Assembly (NCBI RefSeq): GCF_030291135.1
Contig: NZ_CP127409.1
Span: 186,001 to 250,000, forward strand
Source: Rhodanobacter thiooxydans
GTDB taxonomy: Bacteria > Pseudomonadota > Gammaproteobacteria > Xanthomonadales > Rhodanobacteraceae
Direction: 5' to 3'
DNA length: 64,000 nucleotides
The position numbers were made by a program, and so were the translations under genes. The notes beneath the pieces are model-generated. The model did not search any database. It was not told the DNA's origin and saw only the letters and a list, made by a program, of their open reading frames with translations. Shown piece after piece: positions 27,448-37,664 of the stretch (the stretch's first letter is position 1; the number at the start of each line of letters is the position of its first letter).

Positions 27448-28341
27448 ATGCGTATCGACATGTACCTCGTCTACCTCCTGTTGCGCCTGCTGGCGCTGCT
27501 GCCGTTGCGTGCGCTGCACGGCATCGGCAGCGGCCTGGGCCGCCTGCTGCTGTGGCGGGGTGGCCGCACGGTGCACAACACCGCGGTGAACCTGCGCATC
27601 GTGCGGCCGCAGCTGGATCAGACGGCGCAGGCGGCGCTGCTGCGCGAGGTGATGGTCGAGAGTGGCAAATCGGCCAGCGAGATCGTCAAGGTCTGGGGTG
27701 CCGGCGCCGAGCGCGCGCTGGGGCTGGTGCGCGAGGTGCGTGGCGAGGCGCTGCTGGATGCCGCGCTGGCTGCGGGCAAGGGCGTGATCATCGCCGCACC
27801 GCACCTGGGGTGCTGGGAGCTGTTGAATTACTGGCTGTGCCGCAAGACGCCGATGGCGATCCTGTACCGGCCGCCGCGGATCGCCGCGATCGAGGGCCTG
27901 CTGCGCAAGGTGCGCGGCGCGCTGGCGCCGGAGCAGGTGCGTGCGGACGGCGCCGGCGTACGCACGCTGTACAAGCGGCTCGCCGCGGGCGGCACGGTCG
28001 GCATCCTGCCGGACCAGAAGCCGCGTGCGGGCGAAGGCCAGATCGCGCCGTTCTTCGACCGCGAGGCGCTGACCATGGTGCTGCTGCCGCGGCTGGCCGC
28101 GCGCACCGGCGCGACCGTGCTGTACGCATTCGCCGAGCGGCTGCCGCAAGGTGCCGGTTATCGCATCCACCTGCTGCCGGCGCCGCAGGGGCTGGCCGAT
28201 GCCGACCTCGCCGTCGCCTGCGCGGCGCTCAACCGGGGCGTGCAGGATTGCGTGGAACTGGCCTTCGCGCAGTACCAGTGGCAGTACAAGCGCTACTCGG
28301 CGGATGGCCTGATCAGCCCGTACGATCGTGAACAGGGCTAA
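27448..28341 (+). CDS. Late lipid A acyltransferase (LpxL/HtrB family)
   Basis: Inner-membrane acyltransferase of 297 residues that adds a secondary acyl chain to lipid A or its precursor. An N-terminal membrane anchor is at about 5-25. The HX4E catalytic motif is His119-Glu124 (HLGCWE), followed by the family block GILPDQKPRAGEGQIAPFF. The C-terminal WQYKRYS is also typical. The acyl chain and whether it acts before or after Kdo addition cannot be told. It opens the LPS locus that continues to 39452, and converges with the TPR gene (12 bases between stops). Confidence 0.88.
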   Translation: MRIDMYLVYLLLRLLALLPLRALHGIGSGLGRLLLWRGGRTVHNTAVNLRIVRPQLDQTAQAALLREVMVESGKSASEIVKVWGAGAERALGLVREVRGEALLDAALAAGKGVIIAAPHLGCWELLNYWLCRKTPMAILYRPPRIAAIEGLLRKVRGALAPEQVRADGAGVRTLYKRLAAGGTVGILPDQKPRAGEGQIAPFFDREALTMVLLPRLAARTGATVLYAFAERLPQGAGYRIHLLPAPQGLADADLAVACAALNRGVQDCVELAFAQYQWQYKRYSADGLISPYDREQG

Positions 28342-28353
28342 GCCCGCGCGATT

Positions 28354-28680
28354 CTAGGGCCGGGGGTTTTCCAGCCGGCGCAGGAACACGCCCATTTCCT
28401 TTTCGGCCTGTTTGTCGCCGCGCTGCGCGGCAGCGGCGATGCCGTGGCGCCAGGCGTCGGCGGCAGCGGTTTCGTCGCCGCTGGCCAGGCAGGCCTTGCC
28501 GAGCAGTTTCCACGCCGCCGAATACGCCGGGTCGAAACCTGCCGCGCGGCGCAGCTCGTCGATCGCCGCGCCGCTGTCGCCGTCGGCCAGCAGCGCGCTG
28601 CCCAGCGAGAAGCGCAGCAGCGCACCGTCGCGTGGGCCGCCGCACTGTTGGCGCAGGCTGGCGATCAACTCGGCGCTCAT
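28354..28680 (-). CDS. Small TPR-repeat protein
   Basis: 108-residue protein made of two to three tetratricopeptide-like repeats (LGSALLADGDSGAAIDELRR, AWKLLGKACLASGDETAAAD) and a charged C-terminus (QAEKEMGVFLRRLE). No signal peptide or membrane segment is seen. It probably mediates protein contacts, but the partner is unknown. Its ATG overlaps the stop of the upstream ArnT-like gene by 4 bases, so it is the second gene of that transcript. Confidence 0.75.
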   Translation of the reverse strand: MSAELIASLRQQCGGPRDGALLRFSLGSALLADGDSGAAIDELRRAAGFDPAYSAAWKLLGKACLASGDETAAADAWRHGIAAAAQRGDKQAEKEMGVFLRRLENPRP

Positions 28681-30419
28681 GGCTGGGTGCGGTAGCGCCA
28701 GTCGTCGGCCGGATAGATCCGCGTCGGCTGGGCCGGTTCCGGCGGGGTGTGCCCGGCGCGCAGGTCGGCCAGCGAGGTGGCCGGCCAGACCACCAGCCAT
28801 GACGAGCGGAACGGCTGCACCAGCAGCGCGTAGCGCAGGTCGTTCGCGTCCGTCTGGTCCACGCGCACCACGATCAGGCCATCCGGGTGGGCACGGGCGA
28901 AGTCCTGCACGGCCTGGTCCTGCACCACCGGGTTACCCAGCAGCTCCTCGATCGGGCGGGTCAGCCGGCCCTCGAAATGGAACTGGCCCTCGTAGTTGCC
29001 GAGGAAGGCGATCGCCCGGTTGGCCTGGTCGGCGGCGCCGAGCAGGTGCGCGGTGGGGCGCAGGTCGTAGCGCGGCCACAGGGTCAGCGTGAACAGGGTA
29101 TTGAGCGCGAGCACGCCGACCAGCCCGGCCACCGCCAGCCGGCGCAGCTCGCCACGGCCGCGCAGCAGCAGCAGGCTGCCCAGCAGCAGGAACACCACGC
29201 TGAAATAGCGGCTGTATGGCGCCGCGGCATCGGCCCATTCGCCATGCAGGTGGTTGCCGGCCACCAGCAACGGCAGCAGGAACAGCGCCACGGCGAACAC
29301 GATGCCGCCCGCGCCCAGCGGCCAGGTGCCGAGCCAGCCGTTGCCGGCCAGGCTCGGCCGGCGTTCGCGCAGCACGGCGATGGCACCGGCCAGCAGCAGG
29401 GTGATGCCGCCGAGTTCCGGCAACGGGTAGTACAGCTGCTTGCCGCTGATCAGCGAAAGCACCACGAAGGTGGGCAGCAGCCAGCACAGCGCGAAGCGCA
29501 GGCCCGATTCCAGCGGCCGGCGCAGACTGGCCACGGCCACCCAGACGCGCGGCCAGCCGGCGAACGGGAACAACATCACCGGCAGCCACAGCAGGTAGAA
29601 CCAGAACGGCGCGGCGTGGTTCTGCAGGTCCTTGCCCTGGGCCAGCTTGTCGACCACGCGGCCGGCGGTCTGGGTGAAGAACAGCCGCTGCCGGTACGCC
29701 TCGCCGCCGGAGAATCCGGCCGGCAGCGCCCAGGCCAGCAGCATCGCGCCGCCGAGCAGCAGCGCCAGCACGCCGCGGCCATACCAGCGCGCGCGGTGCT
29801 GGCTGGCCCAGTCGTTCCACAGCGGGCCGAGCAGCCACGGGAAGGCCACGTGCAGCAGCATCACCGGGCCCTTGGTCAGCAGCCCGAAGCCCACGCAGAG
29901 GCCGAACAGCAGCCAGCGTGGCTCGCTGCGCTGCGGTTTCGGGGTCAGGCATAGCAGGGCGGCCAGCGTCCACACCGCCAGCAGCACGTCGTACATGATC
30001 TGCAGGCCAAACAGGAACGCGTAGCCGAATGCCAGCAGCATCCACGGCGCGGCCTTGGCCATCCACGGCCGCTGCGGGAACAGCCGTCGTGCCAGCAGCG
30101 AGACCAGCACCAACTGCGTGCCGCCGAACAGCACCTCCAGCACGCGCGGCCAGACGTCGCTGACGCCGAACGCGAACCAGCCGGCCTGGATCAGCCAGAA
30201 CAGCAGCGGTGCCTTCTCGCTGTACGGCTGGCCGTTGATGTGCGGCACCAGCCAGTGGCCCTGGTGCCACATCTCCCACGCCACCGCCAGGGTACGGGTG
30301 GAATACAGCGGCATCGGCCCGTGCGAGAAGATCGCCAGCAGCGCCACGGCAGTCCACAGCGGCAGCCAGGGCCACACGGCGCGCAGGTGTTCGGAACGGC
30401 GGTAGGAGCTGGATGGCAC
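28677..30419 (-). CDS. ArnT-like membrane glycosyltransferase (GT83/PMT family), copy 1
   Basis: 580-residue polytopic inner-membrane protein of the PMT_2/ArnT superfamily, which transfers a sugar from an undecaprenyl-phosphate carrier to lipid A, LPS core or protein in the periplasm. About 12 helices are followed by a soluble C-terminal region (about 455-580). The first periplasmic loop has PMPLYSTRTLAVAWEMW and GQPYSEKAPLLFWLI, which matches the family substrate-loop pattern, although the usual acidic residue of the first motif (D/E in the DE-R type) is replaced by Y/S (YSTRT). No aminoarabinose pathway genes are in the window, so the donor need not be L-Ara4N. Confidence 0.82.
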   Translation of the reverse strand: MPSSSYRRSEHLRAVWPWLPLWTAVALLAIFSHGPMPLYSTRTLAVAWEMWHQGHWLVPHINGQPYSEKAPLLFWLIQAGWFAFGVSDVWPRVLEVLFGGTQLVLVSLLARRLFPQRPWMAKAAPWMLLAFGYAFLFGLQIMYDVLLAVWTLAALLCLTPKPQRSEPRWLLFGLCVGFGLLTKGPVMLLHVAFPWLLGPLWNDWASQHRARWYGRGVLALLLGGAMLLAWALPAGFSGGEAYRQRLFFTQTAGRVVDKLAQGKDLQNHAAPFWFYLLWLPVMLFPFAGWPRVWVAVASLRRPLESGLRFALCWLLPTFVVLSLISGKQLYYPLPELGGITLLLAGAIAVLRERRPSLAGNGWLGTWPLGAGGIVFAVALFLLPLLVAGNHLHGEWADAAAPYSRYFSVVFLLLGSLLLLRGRGELRRLAVAGLVGVLALNTLFTLTLWPRYDLRPTAHLLGAADQANRAIAFLGNYEGQFHFEGRLTRPIEELLGNPVVQDQAVQDFARAHPDGLIVVRVDQTDANDLRYALLVQPFRSSWLVVWPATSLADLRAGHTPPEPAQPTRIYPADDWRYRTQP

Positions 30420-30491
30420 GGGCAGACTCGTGGGAGGTCAGGGAGGGATTCTAGCCTGCGCGATGCGCGTGCAAGGCGACCGGCGGCACGC

Positions 30492-31523
30492 TCAGGCCGG
30501 CCCCCAGTAGCCGATGCGCCGGCGGATCTTCAGTTTGCGCCACAGGTTCAGCGGCTTGCGCCGGCGATTCTTCGCGCCGCGGGCGATGAAGGCGTCGATC
30601 GCCTCCAGCACACGTTCGCTGGAGCGGCCGTCGCGGTAGGGATGGATCGTGTCGGCGTACGCGCGGATCGCCGTCATCAGTTCCGGCGGGCGACTCAGCG
30701 CGCGCTCGATCGCCGGCTCGAAGTCCTTCGCCTCGTCGATGTCGATCAGCTGCGGGCCAGGCCGGCGGTTCTTGAACGTCACCACCGGCTTGCCGGTGAG
30801 CAGGAATTCGTTGAGCGCCGAGGAGGTGTCCGAGCACATCAGGTCGACCTGCGGGAACAGCTCCAGGATGTTGTCGTTCTCGGCGAAGCGCAGGTACTCG
30901 TTCTGCAGCGCCTTGAACTTCGCGGTGGTGTCCGGGTTCATCTTCGGGTGGAAGGTGACGATCCAGCGCCAGCGGCCGTCGCGCGACAGCCGCTTCACTT
31001 CCTCGTACAGCGTCTCGGCCGCGCTCCACGAGGGCGAGAAGGTGGAGTGGTACAGGATCACCGGCGGCGTGCGCACCGGCGGCAGCGGGCCGCTGATCTC
31101 CTGCATGAAAGGGTCGAGCTTGGGGAAGCCGGTCTCGGTCACGCTGAAGTGGCCGACCTTGTCGGCGATCGCCTGGAACTGCGCGGTGTCGCGCGGGCCG
31201 GTGGTGCAGTACAGGTCGAAGAAGCCACGCACGTAGATGTGCCGCGGCTTGCCGGCGTCGAAGCCGTGGAAGGTCTCCACCTTCACGCCGGGGAAAAAAT
31301 GCGGCACCGCGTTGGACGAGGTGATCACCGCGATAGGCTGCCACGCGCGCACCTCGGCCACGCTCAGCAGGCGTTCGCCAGCGACCAGGTCCTCCGCGCC
31401 GGGGCCGTCGAAGAACCAGGCCGCCTCGTCGCCGCGGGCGCGGATGGCTTCCTGCAGCGGGCGCAGGATGGCCAGCGCGTAGCGCTCGGAGCCATACAGA
31501 AGATAGTGTTTCCGGTTGGTCAT
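30492..31523 (-). CDS. CDP-glycerol glycerophosphotransferase-like protein
   Basis: 343-residue protein resembling the TagB/TagF family that transfers glycerol-phosphate or related groups from CDP-activated donors. Characteristic parts are a GT-B-like fold with VRGFFDLYCTTGP, ILYHSTFSPSWS and VTFHPKMNP, then the family motif DTSSALNEFLLTGKPVV near 240. No membrane segment is seen, and the C-terminal tail is very basic (KNRRRKPLNLWRKLKIRRR), suiting peripheral membrane attachment. The ATG at 31523 shares one base with the preceding glycosyltransferase stop, so they form one operon. In a Gram-negative LPS locus it may add a phospho-substituent to the core (inference). Confidence 0.75.
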   Translation of the reverse strand: MTNRKHYLLYGSERYALAILRPLQEAIRARGDEAAWFFDGPGAEDLVAGERLLSVAEVRAWQPIAVITSSNAVPHFFPGVKVETFHGFDAGKPRHIYVRGFFDLYCTTGPRDTAQFQAIADKVGHFSVTETGFPKLDPFMQEISGPLPPVRTPPVILYHSTFSPSWSAAETLYEEVKRLSRDGRWRWIVTFHPKMNPDTTAKFKALQNEYLRFAENDNILELFPQVDLMCSDTSSALNEFLLTGKPVVTFKNRRPGPQLIDIDEAKDFEPAIERALSRPPELMTAIRAYADTIHPYRDGRSSERVLEAIDAFIARGAKNRRRKPLNLWRKLKIRRRIGYWGPA

Positions 31524-32338
31524 CAGCGGTCGATTTCGTGTTTGCGGAGCAGGGCCGTTGCACTCGCCACCGACTCCGGATGGTTGACCATCTCGTAGTA
31601 ACGCATGCGCTTGTACAGCGCGTAGCTGGCCGCGGTCTGCGCGATCAGGAAGCCGCGCCAGCCGTCCAGGCAGGCCAGCCGGAACACATAGTCCTTGAGG
31701 AAGGCCAGCGCGTAAACGAACGGGACCTGCCACATCCGCACCGGCTTGCGCTTGTCCAGCCAGTCGCGGCATTTCAGTTCGGCGTAGCGCAACACCTTCA
31801 GCTGCTTGTGCGGCAGGGTCGGGTTGTTGGCGTGGTCGAATGGCGCGCGCAGCGTCGGTGCGGCGCCGTCGAAGCGCAGTGACTCGTGCACCCGTGCGTC
31901 GCTCCAGCGCGCGCGGCCCCGGTGGTACAGCCGCGCCAGCTTCTCGCCTACCGACGGGCGATACCAGCGCATCGGCCGGCCCATGTAGATCGTGCGGCGG
32001 CGCAGGTACGCCGCCGCCGCGGCGCCGGCGATCAGCGCGGGCAGGCGCTGCTGCAGTTCGGTGGCGAGTTCCGGGCTGAGGTATTCGTCGGCGTCCAGCA
32101 CCAGGATCCAGTCGTGCGCGCACTGCGCGCTGGCGAAGTTGCGCTGCGCGCCGAAGCCGAGCCAGTCCTGGTGGATCACGCGTGCGCCGTGTGCCTGCGC
32201 GATCGCCACCGTGTCGTCGTCGCTGCCGGAGTCGACCACCAGTTTCTCGGCCGCGAACGGCACGCTGTCCAGGCAGCGCGCGATGCTCCCGGACTCGTTG
32301 TGGGTGATGACGGCGAGGGTCAGCGGGAACGTGGGCAT
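31523..32338 (-). CDS. GT2 glycosyltransferase, WaaE/KdtX-like (LPS core)
   Basis: 271-residue family 2 glycosyltransferase. The N-terminal nucleotide-sugar site reads [18 protein letters not shown] and [11 protein letters not shown], the DXD motif is [10 protein letters not shown], and the acceptor part includes HESLRFDG, as in the beta-1,4-glucosyltransferases that add glucose to the first heptose of the LPS inner core. Start ATG 32338 was chosen because it begins directly at the conserved first strand. It is divergent from the UDP-xylose synthase gene with 171 bases between. Confidence 0.83.
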   Translation of the reverse strand: MPTFPLTLAVITHNESGSIARCLDSVPFAAEKLVVDSGSDDDTVAIAQAHGARVIHQDWLGFGAQRNFASAQCAHDWILVLDADEYLSPELATELQQRLPALIAGAAAAAYLRRRTIYMGRPMRWYRPSVGEKLARLYHRGRARWSDARVHESLRFDGAAPTLRAPFDHANNPTLPHKQLKVLRYAELKCRDWLDKRKPVRMWQVPFVYALAFLKDYVFRLACLDGWRGFLIAQTAASYALYKRMRYYEMVNHPESVASATALLRKHEIDR

Positions 32339-32509
32339 GCGGCGGATTCTAGCCGAAGGCCATGACCAGCCTGCATGCGGGTGCCGTATCCGTTCAGCCG
32401 GATGGGTCGCAGCTTTGCCCGGCAATCCATGACAAAATCCCCTCGCGCCGGTTGATCACGGTCAAGCGTACATCGCACATCTCCCTGCAATGGCACCGAA
32501 CGGCAGCTC

Positions 32510-33456
<947 letters not shown>

Positions 33457-33460
<4 letters not shown>

Positions 33461-34395
33461 CCAGCTTTGCCGTCGTCATCACCAGCTACAACTACCGCGA
33501 CTTCGTCGGCACGGCGATCGACAGCGCGCTGGCGCAGAGCCGCGCGCCGATGCAGGTCATCGTGGTCGACGACGGCTCCACCGACGGCACGCCGGCGTAT
33601 CTGCGCGAACGCTACGGCGCCGATTCGCGGGTGACCCTGCTGTGCGGCGAGAACGGCGGCCAGCTGGTCGCGTTCCAGCGCGGCGTGGCGCAGGCGCGCG
33701 CCGACGTGGTCTGTTTCCTGGACGCCGACGACCGCTGGGAACCGGATTACCTGGCGCGCCTGGGCGAGCTCTATGACAGCCGCCGCGACGTCGATTTCGT
33801 GTTCTCCGACCTGCAACTGTTCGGCGACGAGAACCGCTGGATGGGCTACGCCGCGCAGTCGCGCGACCTGGGCTTCACCGCGATCAGCACCTACGTGCTG
33901 ATGCACTGGTACGGCGCTCCCACCTCGGCGCTGTCGATGCGTGCGCTGTGGGCGCGCCGCACGCTGGAGCTGCCGGCGGAGCTGGGCCAGACCTGGCGGC
34001 TGTCCGCCGACAACTGCCTGGTGTTCGGCGCCAGCGTGCTGGGTGCGCGCAAGTATTACCTGCGCACCGGCGCGGTGCATTACCGCATCCACGGCAACAA
34101 CGGCTGGTGGGGCAGGCAGACGGCGGCCACGAAGTACCTCAACCGGTTCCGTTCGCGCTGCCTGATCGAGATCTATGCCAGGAACATCGGCCTGGACGAG
34201 CGCTGCCTGGAGAGTGTCAAGCACGAGTTCCGCACCAAGCCGGCTCCTTCCTGGCGCGAGGCGCGGCACTACGCGAAGCTGGCGCGCCTGCGCCACGGCT
34301 CGTGGCTGCGCAACCAGCAGCGTGCCGCATCGATCCTGTGGTCGGCGATGCGGTCGAGCCGGCGTGCGTCGGAAGCACGGCCGGCGACGGACTGA
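33457..34395 (+). CDS. GT2 family glycosyltransferase
   Basis: 312-residue family 2 transferase with GT-A fold: [13 protein letters not shown] at the N-terminus, [11 protein letters not shown] for nucleotide binding, and the metal site [13 protein letters not shown]. The C-terminal half is basic and helical, with no membrane span. It starts inside the end of the UDP-xylose synthase gene (ATGA overlap), making UDP-xylose a candidate donor. The acceptor is unknown. Confidence 0.88.
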
Positions 34396-34409
34396 GCGAG
34401 GTCATCGTG

Positions 34410-35249
34410 ATGCGCATCAGCGTCGCCGTGATCACCTACAACTGGCCTGCCGCGCTGGAGCAGGTGTTGCGTGCGCTGGCCGCGCAGAGCGAGCTGCCGC
34501 ACGAGGTGATCGTCACCGACGACGGCTCGCAGCCGGCCACGCGTGAACTGCTGGAGCGCATGGCCGCGGATTATCCGGTGCGCCTGGTGCACCTGTGGCA
34601 GCCCGACGACGGCGCGCGCATGAGCCGTGCGCGCAACCGCGCCATCGCCGCCGCGCAGGGCGACTACGTGATCCTGCTCGACGGTGACATGGTCGCCGAG
34701 CGGCACTTCATCGCCGACCATCGGGCGTTCGCTCGCCGTGGCTGCTTCGTGCAGGGTTCGCGCGTGCTGACCGACGCCGCACTGACCCGGCGCCTGCTGG
34801 AAGGCGACGTGACCATGCCGGGCTTCTTCAGCCGCGGCATCGAGCGGCGCCGGCACACCTTGCGCCTGCCGCTGCTGGCGCGGTGGTACGCCCGGCCCGG
34901 CACCAAGCAACGCGGCATCAAGAGCTGCAACATGGCGTTCTGGCGCGACGACCTGCTGCGCCTGAACGGCTTCAACGAGGCGATGACCGGCTGGGGTCGC
35001 GAGGATACCGAGCTGGCCCTGCGCGCCTTCCATGCCGGCCTGCTGCGGCGCGAGCTGCGCTTCAGCGCGCTGGCGACGCACCTCTACCACCCCACCCGCA
35101 AGCACGTCGTCGACAATCCGAACGATCGCATCGTGGACGACACGCGCGCGCGCCGGCTGCTGCGTTGCGAGCGCGGCGTCGAGCAGCATCTGGCCGAGTT
35201 CGCCGATCCGCCGCCGGACCTGCGCACGCGCGCCGCTCAGCCGAGCTGA
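34410..35249 (+). CDS. GT2 glycosyltransferase with galactosyltransferase-type C-terminal domain
   Basis: 279-residue transferase with an N-terminal GT-A domain (VAVITYNWPAALEQVL, VTDDGSQPATRE, DXD as LLDGDMV) followed by a Glyco_transf_7C-like part with GWGREDTELALRAFHAG, in which the ED pair serves as catalytic base and nucleotide contact in related galactosyl- and N-acetylhexosaminyltransferases. It starts 14 bases after the previous gene and ends overlapping by 13 bases the convergent GT4 gene. It probably elongates the LPS core or an O-glycan. Confidence 0.87.
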   Translation: MRISVAVITYNWPAALEQVLRALAAQSELPHEVIVTDDGSQPATRELLERMAADYPVRLVHLWQPDDGARMSRARNRAIAAAQGDYVILLDGDMVAERHFIADHRAFARRGCFVQGSRVLTDAALTRRLLEGDVTMPGFFSRGIERRRHTLRLPLLARWYARPGTKQRGIKSCNMAFWRDDLLRLNGFNEAMTGWGREDTELALRAFHAGLLRRELRFSALATHLYHPTRKHVVDNPNDRIVDDTRARRLLRCERGVEQHLAEFADPPPDLRTRAAQPS

Positions 35250-36238
35250 CGCAGGGCGGCGTCCAGCCGCGCGGCGAAGCTTGCCTCGTTCGACTCGAAC
35301 CAGGTCCGCGCCTGCTCGCCCAGCGCCGCGCGCTCGTGCGCGGGCATCGCCAGCAGGCGTTCGATGGCGGCTTCCAGCGCCGCCTCGTCGAAGCGGTGCA
35401 GGGTGGCCAGGTTGAACGGCCCGGCTTCGCTGGCGCCGACCAGCACGCCACGTGCCGGGGTGACCAGTTCGTTCATCGGCGGCGCATCGCTGGCGATCAC
35501 CACCGCCGCGCAACTCATCGCCTCGACCAGGTAATGCCCCCAGCCCTCGGTCTCCGACAGGCACAGGTGGAACAGGTGCGCGTTCTGCAGCCGACGGATC
35601 TCGCGCACGTCGCCCGGATAGCCGATCCGGTGCTCGATGTTGGCCGGAACCGGCCCGCTCGGCGGAGTGGCAGTGCGCGGCGACTGCAACACCAGCAGCT
35701 TCGGCCATTCCGGATGCCGCCGCCACAACGCCAGCAGCCGCTGCGTGCCCTTCATCCGGCTGGCGCCGGCCAGGTGCAGGAAGGTCGGTTGACGCGGGAC
35801 TTCCGGCTGCAGGCAGTCGGTGCTGCGGAAGCCGATGTGCAGCGCGCGGCAGCCGCGGGCGGTGAACAGTCCGACGGCATGATGGGTCTTGCACAGGATC
35901 GCATCGTAGCGGGCCAGGTAGCGCTGGCTGCGCGGCGACAGCCACTCCGGGTTCGGCACCAACAGGTTCCACCGGGCCAGCCCGAACCAGTCCGGGCGCA
36001 CGTGCTCCAGCGCGATGTTGATGTCGTACGGCGTGGCCCGCCAGTCGGCGTGGCGCAGCCGTTGCCACCACATGCGCAAATAAAGCAGCAACACCTTGCG
36101 GCGACCGTCGTGCCGATGCGGGCCGAGCCGGGTCACGTGGACCTGGTGGCCGAGTGCGACCAGCGTCGTGGACAGCAGCCGGATGTCATGGCTGAGGCCG
36201 CGCTGGTTGTCCCACGCAAGCAGATTGATACGGGCCAT
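35237..36238 (-). CDS. GT4 family glycosyltransferase
   Basis: 333-residue group 1 (GT-B) glycosyltransferase. The N-terminal domain begins with INLLAWDNQRGLSHDI, a glycine-containing acceptor loop. The C-terminal domain has the donor motif SETEGWGHYLVEAMSCAAVV, corresponding to EX7E, and VIASDAPPMNELV. No membrane segment is seen. It is transcribed together with the O-antigen ligase gene 12 bases upstream. Donor and acceptor sugars are not known. Confidence 0.85.
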   Translation of the reverse strand: MARINLLAWDNQRGLSHDIRLLSTTLVALGHQVHVTRLGPHRHDGRRKVLLLYLRMWWQRLRHADWRATPYDINIALEHVRPDWFGLARWNLLVPNPEWLSPRSQRYLARYDAILCKTHHAVGLFTARGCRALHIGFRSTDCLQPEVPRQPTFLHLAGASRMKGTQRLLALWRRHPEWPKLLVLQSPRTATPPSGPVPANIEHRIGYPGDVREIRRLQNAHLFHLCLSETEGWGHYLVEAMSCAAVVIASDAPPMNELVTPARGVLVGASEAGPFNLATLHRFDEAALEAAIERLLAMPAHERAALGEQARTWFESNEASFAARLDAALRQLG

Positions 36239-36250
36239 GGCGGGTCGACG

Positions 36251-37531
36251 TCAGCGGGACGGAGCGTCGCGCAGCCGACGGCCGATGTCGACGGCCAGGC
36301 CCAGCACGAGGAACAGGTAGAGCGATTGCGGCATGGCTCGATAAAACACGTTGTCACCAAATGCACATAGACCATACATGCCGATCACCATCACCCCGGC
36401 GGCGGCCGCCGCGGCGACCGGCTCCTGTGCGTGGTTGAGGTGGCGGGCGAAAAAGCCCAGCGGCACGGCGAGAAACAGCAGCAGCATCAGCAAGGCAGGC
36501 AGGCCGCCAGCGACCATCGATTCGAGGTATTCGCTGTGCGGGTGCACGTACTTGGCGATCAGCGGACTGGCCTGGCCTGCGGCCACCTGCCCGCGGACAT
36601 AGACGCCGAACTGGTCCAGGCCGATGCCGGCCAGCGGGTGTTCGCGGAAGGCCTGCCACGCCGTGCGCCACATCTCCAGCCGTTCGCCGACGGCCGTGGC
36701 GTCGGCGGCGCCGCTGCCGCCGGTGTCGTAGCTGGTGATCTGGGTCGGGACATCGGCCAGCCGCTGGACCATCTCCCGGTGCAGCGTGGCGGTAACCGCC
36801 AGCATGCCGATCACGGTCACCGCGAACAACGCGAGCACGCGCCGCCAGTGCCGCGAACGCACGGCGTGCCACAGCATCAGGCCAAGGTAGACCGGGGCGA
36901 ATGACAGCAGTGGGCCGCGGCTCTGGGTCAGCACCGCGCCGTACAGGCCGATCACCACGGCCGCGACATGCAGCCAGCGATCGCTGCGCCGGATGTCCGG
37001 CCGCAACGCCTGCAGCATCGCCAGCAGCACCAGCACCAGCAGGTACATCGCGAACTCGACCGCGGCCCAGTCACCGCCGTTCAGGCCATACGGGCGATCG
37101 GTGCCCAGCACGTAGCGCTGGTACAGGCTGGCCGCACCGAGCAGCACGGCAGTCAGGCTGAAGCCGAGCGCGATCACGCGTTGTTTCAGCGGCAGCGTGA
37201 ACACGGCCGCGATGCCCAGGAACAGCAGCGTCTGCGCCGGCAGGTCGAGGGTGGACCAGTCGAGCCGGTGGCTCCAGAAGTTGCCGATGTCGTACAGCAG
37301 GCGCAACAGGCAGGCGGCGATCACCGGCCAGGCCAGTCGCCAGGCATGCCGGCTTTCCGCCCGCGTGGCCAGCAGCACCACGCCGGCCACGAACAGCAGG
37401 GTCATCGGCAGGATCTTGAAGCGCCCGGAGAGGGCGAAACACAGCGGCATGACCGCCAGCAGCAGTGAAGCGGTCCAGATCTGCCATGAAGCCGGATGAG
37501 CACGCACGTGAGAAGCCTGTCGAACCAACAT
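36251..37531 (-). CDS. waaL: O-antigen ligase family protein (WaaL/Wzy_C)
   Basis: 426-residue inner-membrane protein with about 12 helices and the Wzy_C domain. It matches WaaL ligases by the loop TQSRGPLL, which carries an essential-type Arg, and by HPHSEYLESMVAGGLPAL in the large periplasmic loop, which carries the conserved His. WaaL joins undecaprenyl-linked O-antigen to lipid A-core. Wzy polymerases share the domain, so polymerase is the alternative. ATG 37531 was preferred because AGGG lies six bases upstream; ATG 37618 would add 29 residues. Confidence 0.78.
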   Translation of the reverse strand: MLVRQASHVRAHPASWQIWTASLLLAVMPLCFALSGRFKILPMTLLFVAGVVLLATRAESRHAWRLAWPVIAACLLRLLYDIGNFWSHRLDWSTLDLPAQTLLFLGIAAVFTLPLKQRVIALGFSLTAVLLGAASLYQRYVLGTDRPYGLNGGDWAAVEFAMYLLVLVLLAMLQALRPDIRRSDRWLHVAAVVIGLYGAVLTQSRGPLLSFAPVYLGLMLWHAVRSRHWRRVLALFAVTVIGMLAVTATLHREMVQRLADVPTQITSYDTGGSGAADATAVGERLEMWRTAWQAFREHPLAGIGLDQFGVYVRGQVAAGQASPLIAKYVHPHSEYLESMVAGGLPALLMLLLFLAVPLGFFARHLNHAQEPVAAAAAAGVMVIGMYGLCAFGDNVFYRAMPQSLYLFLVLGLAVDIGRRLRDAPSR

Positions 37532-37664
37532 GTAATCCCTGTCCGGCCATGCTAACGGGCCAGCGGCGTCGACTTGGCATGCGTGCGCCGCATCGTAACG
37601 CGAAGGTTCATCTTCCATATGTGCCGTTCCGTGGACGTGTGGTGAATGGGTGCTGCGCTCTTGT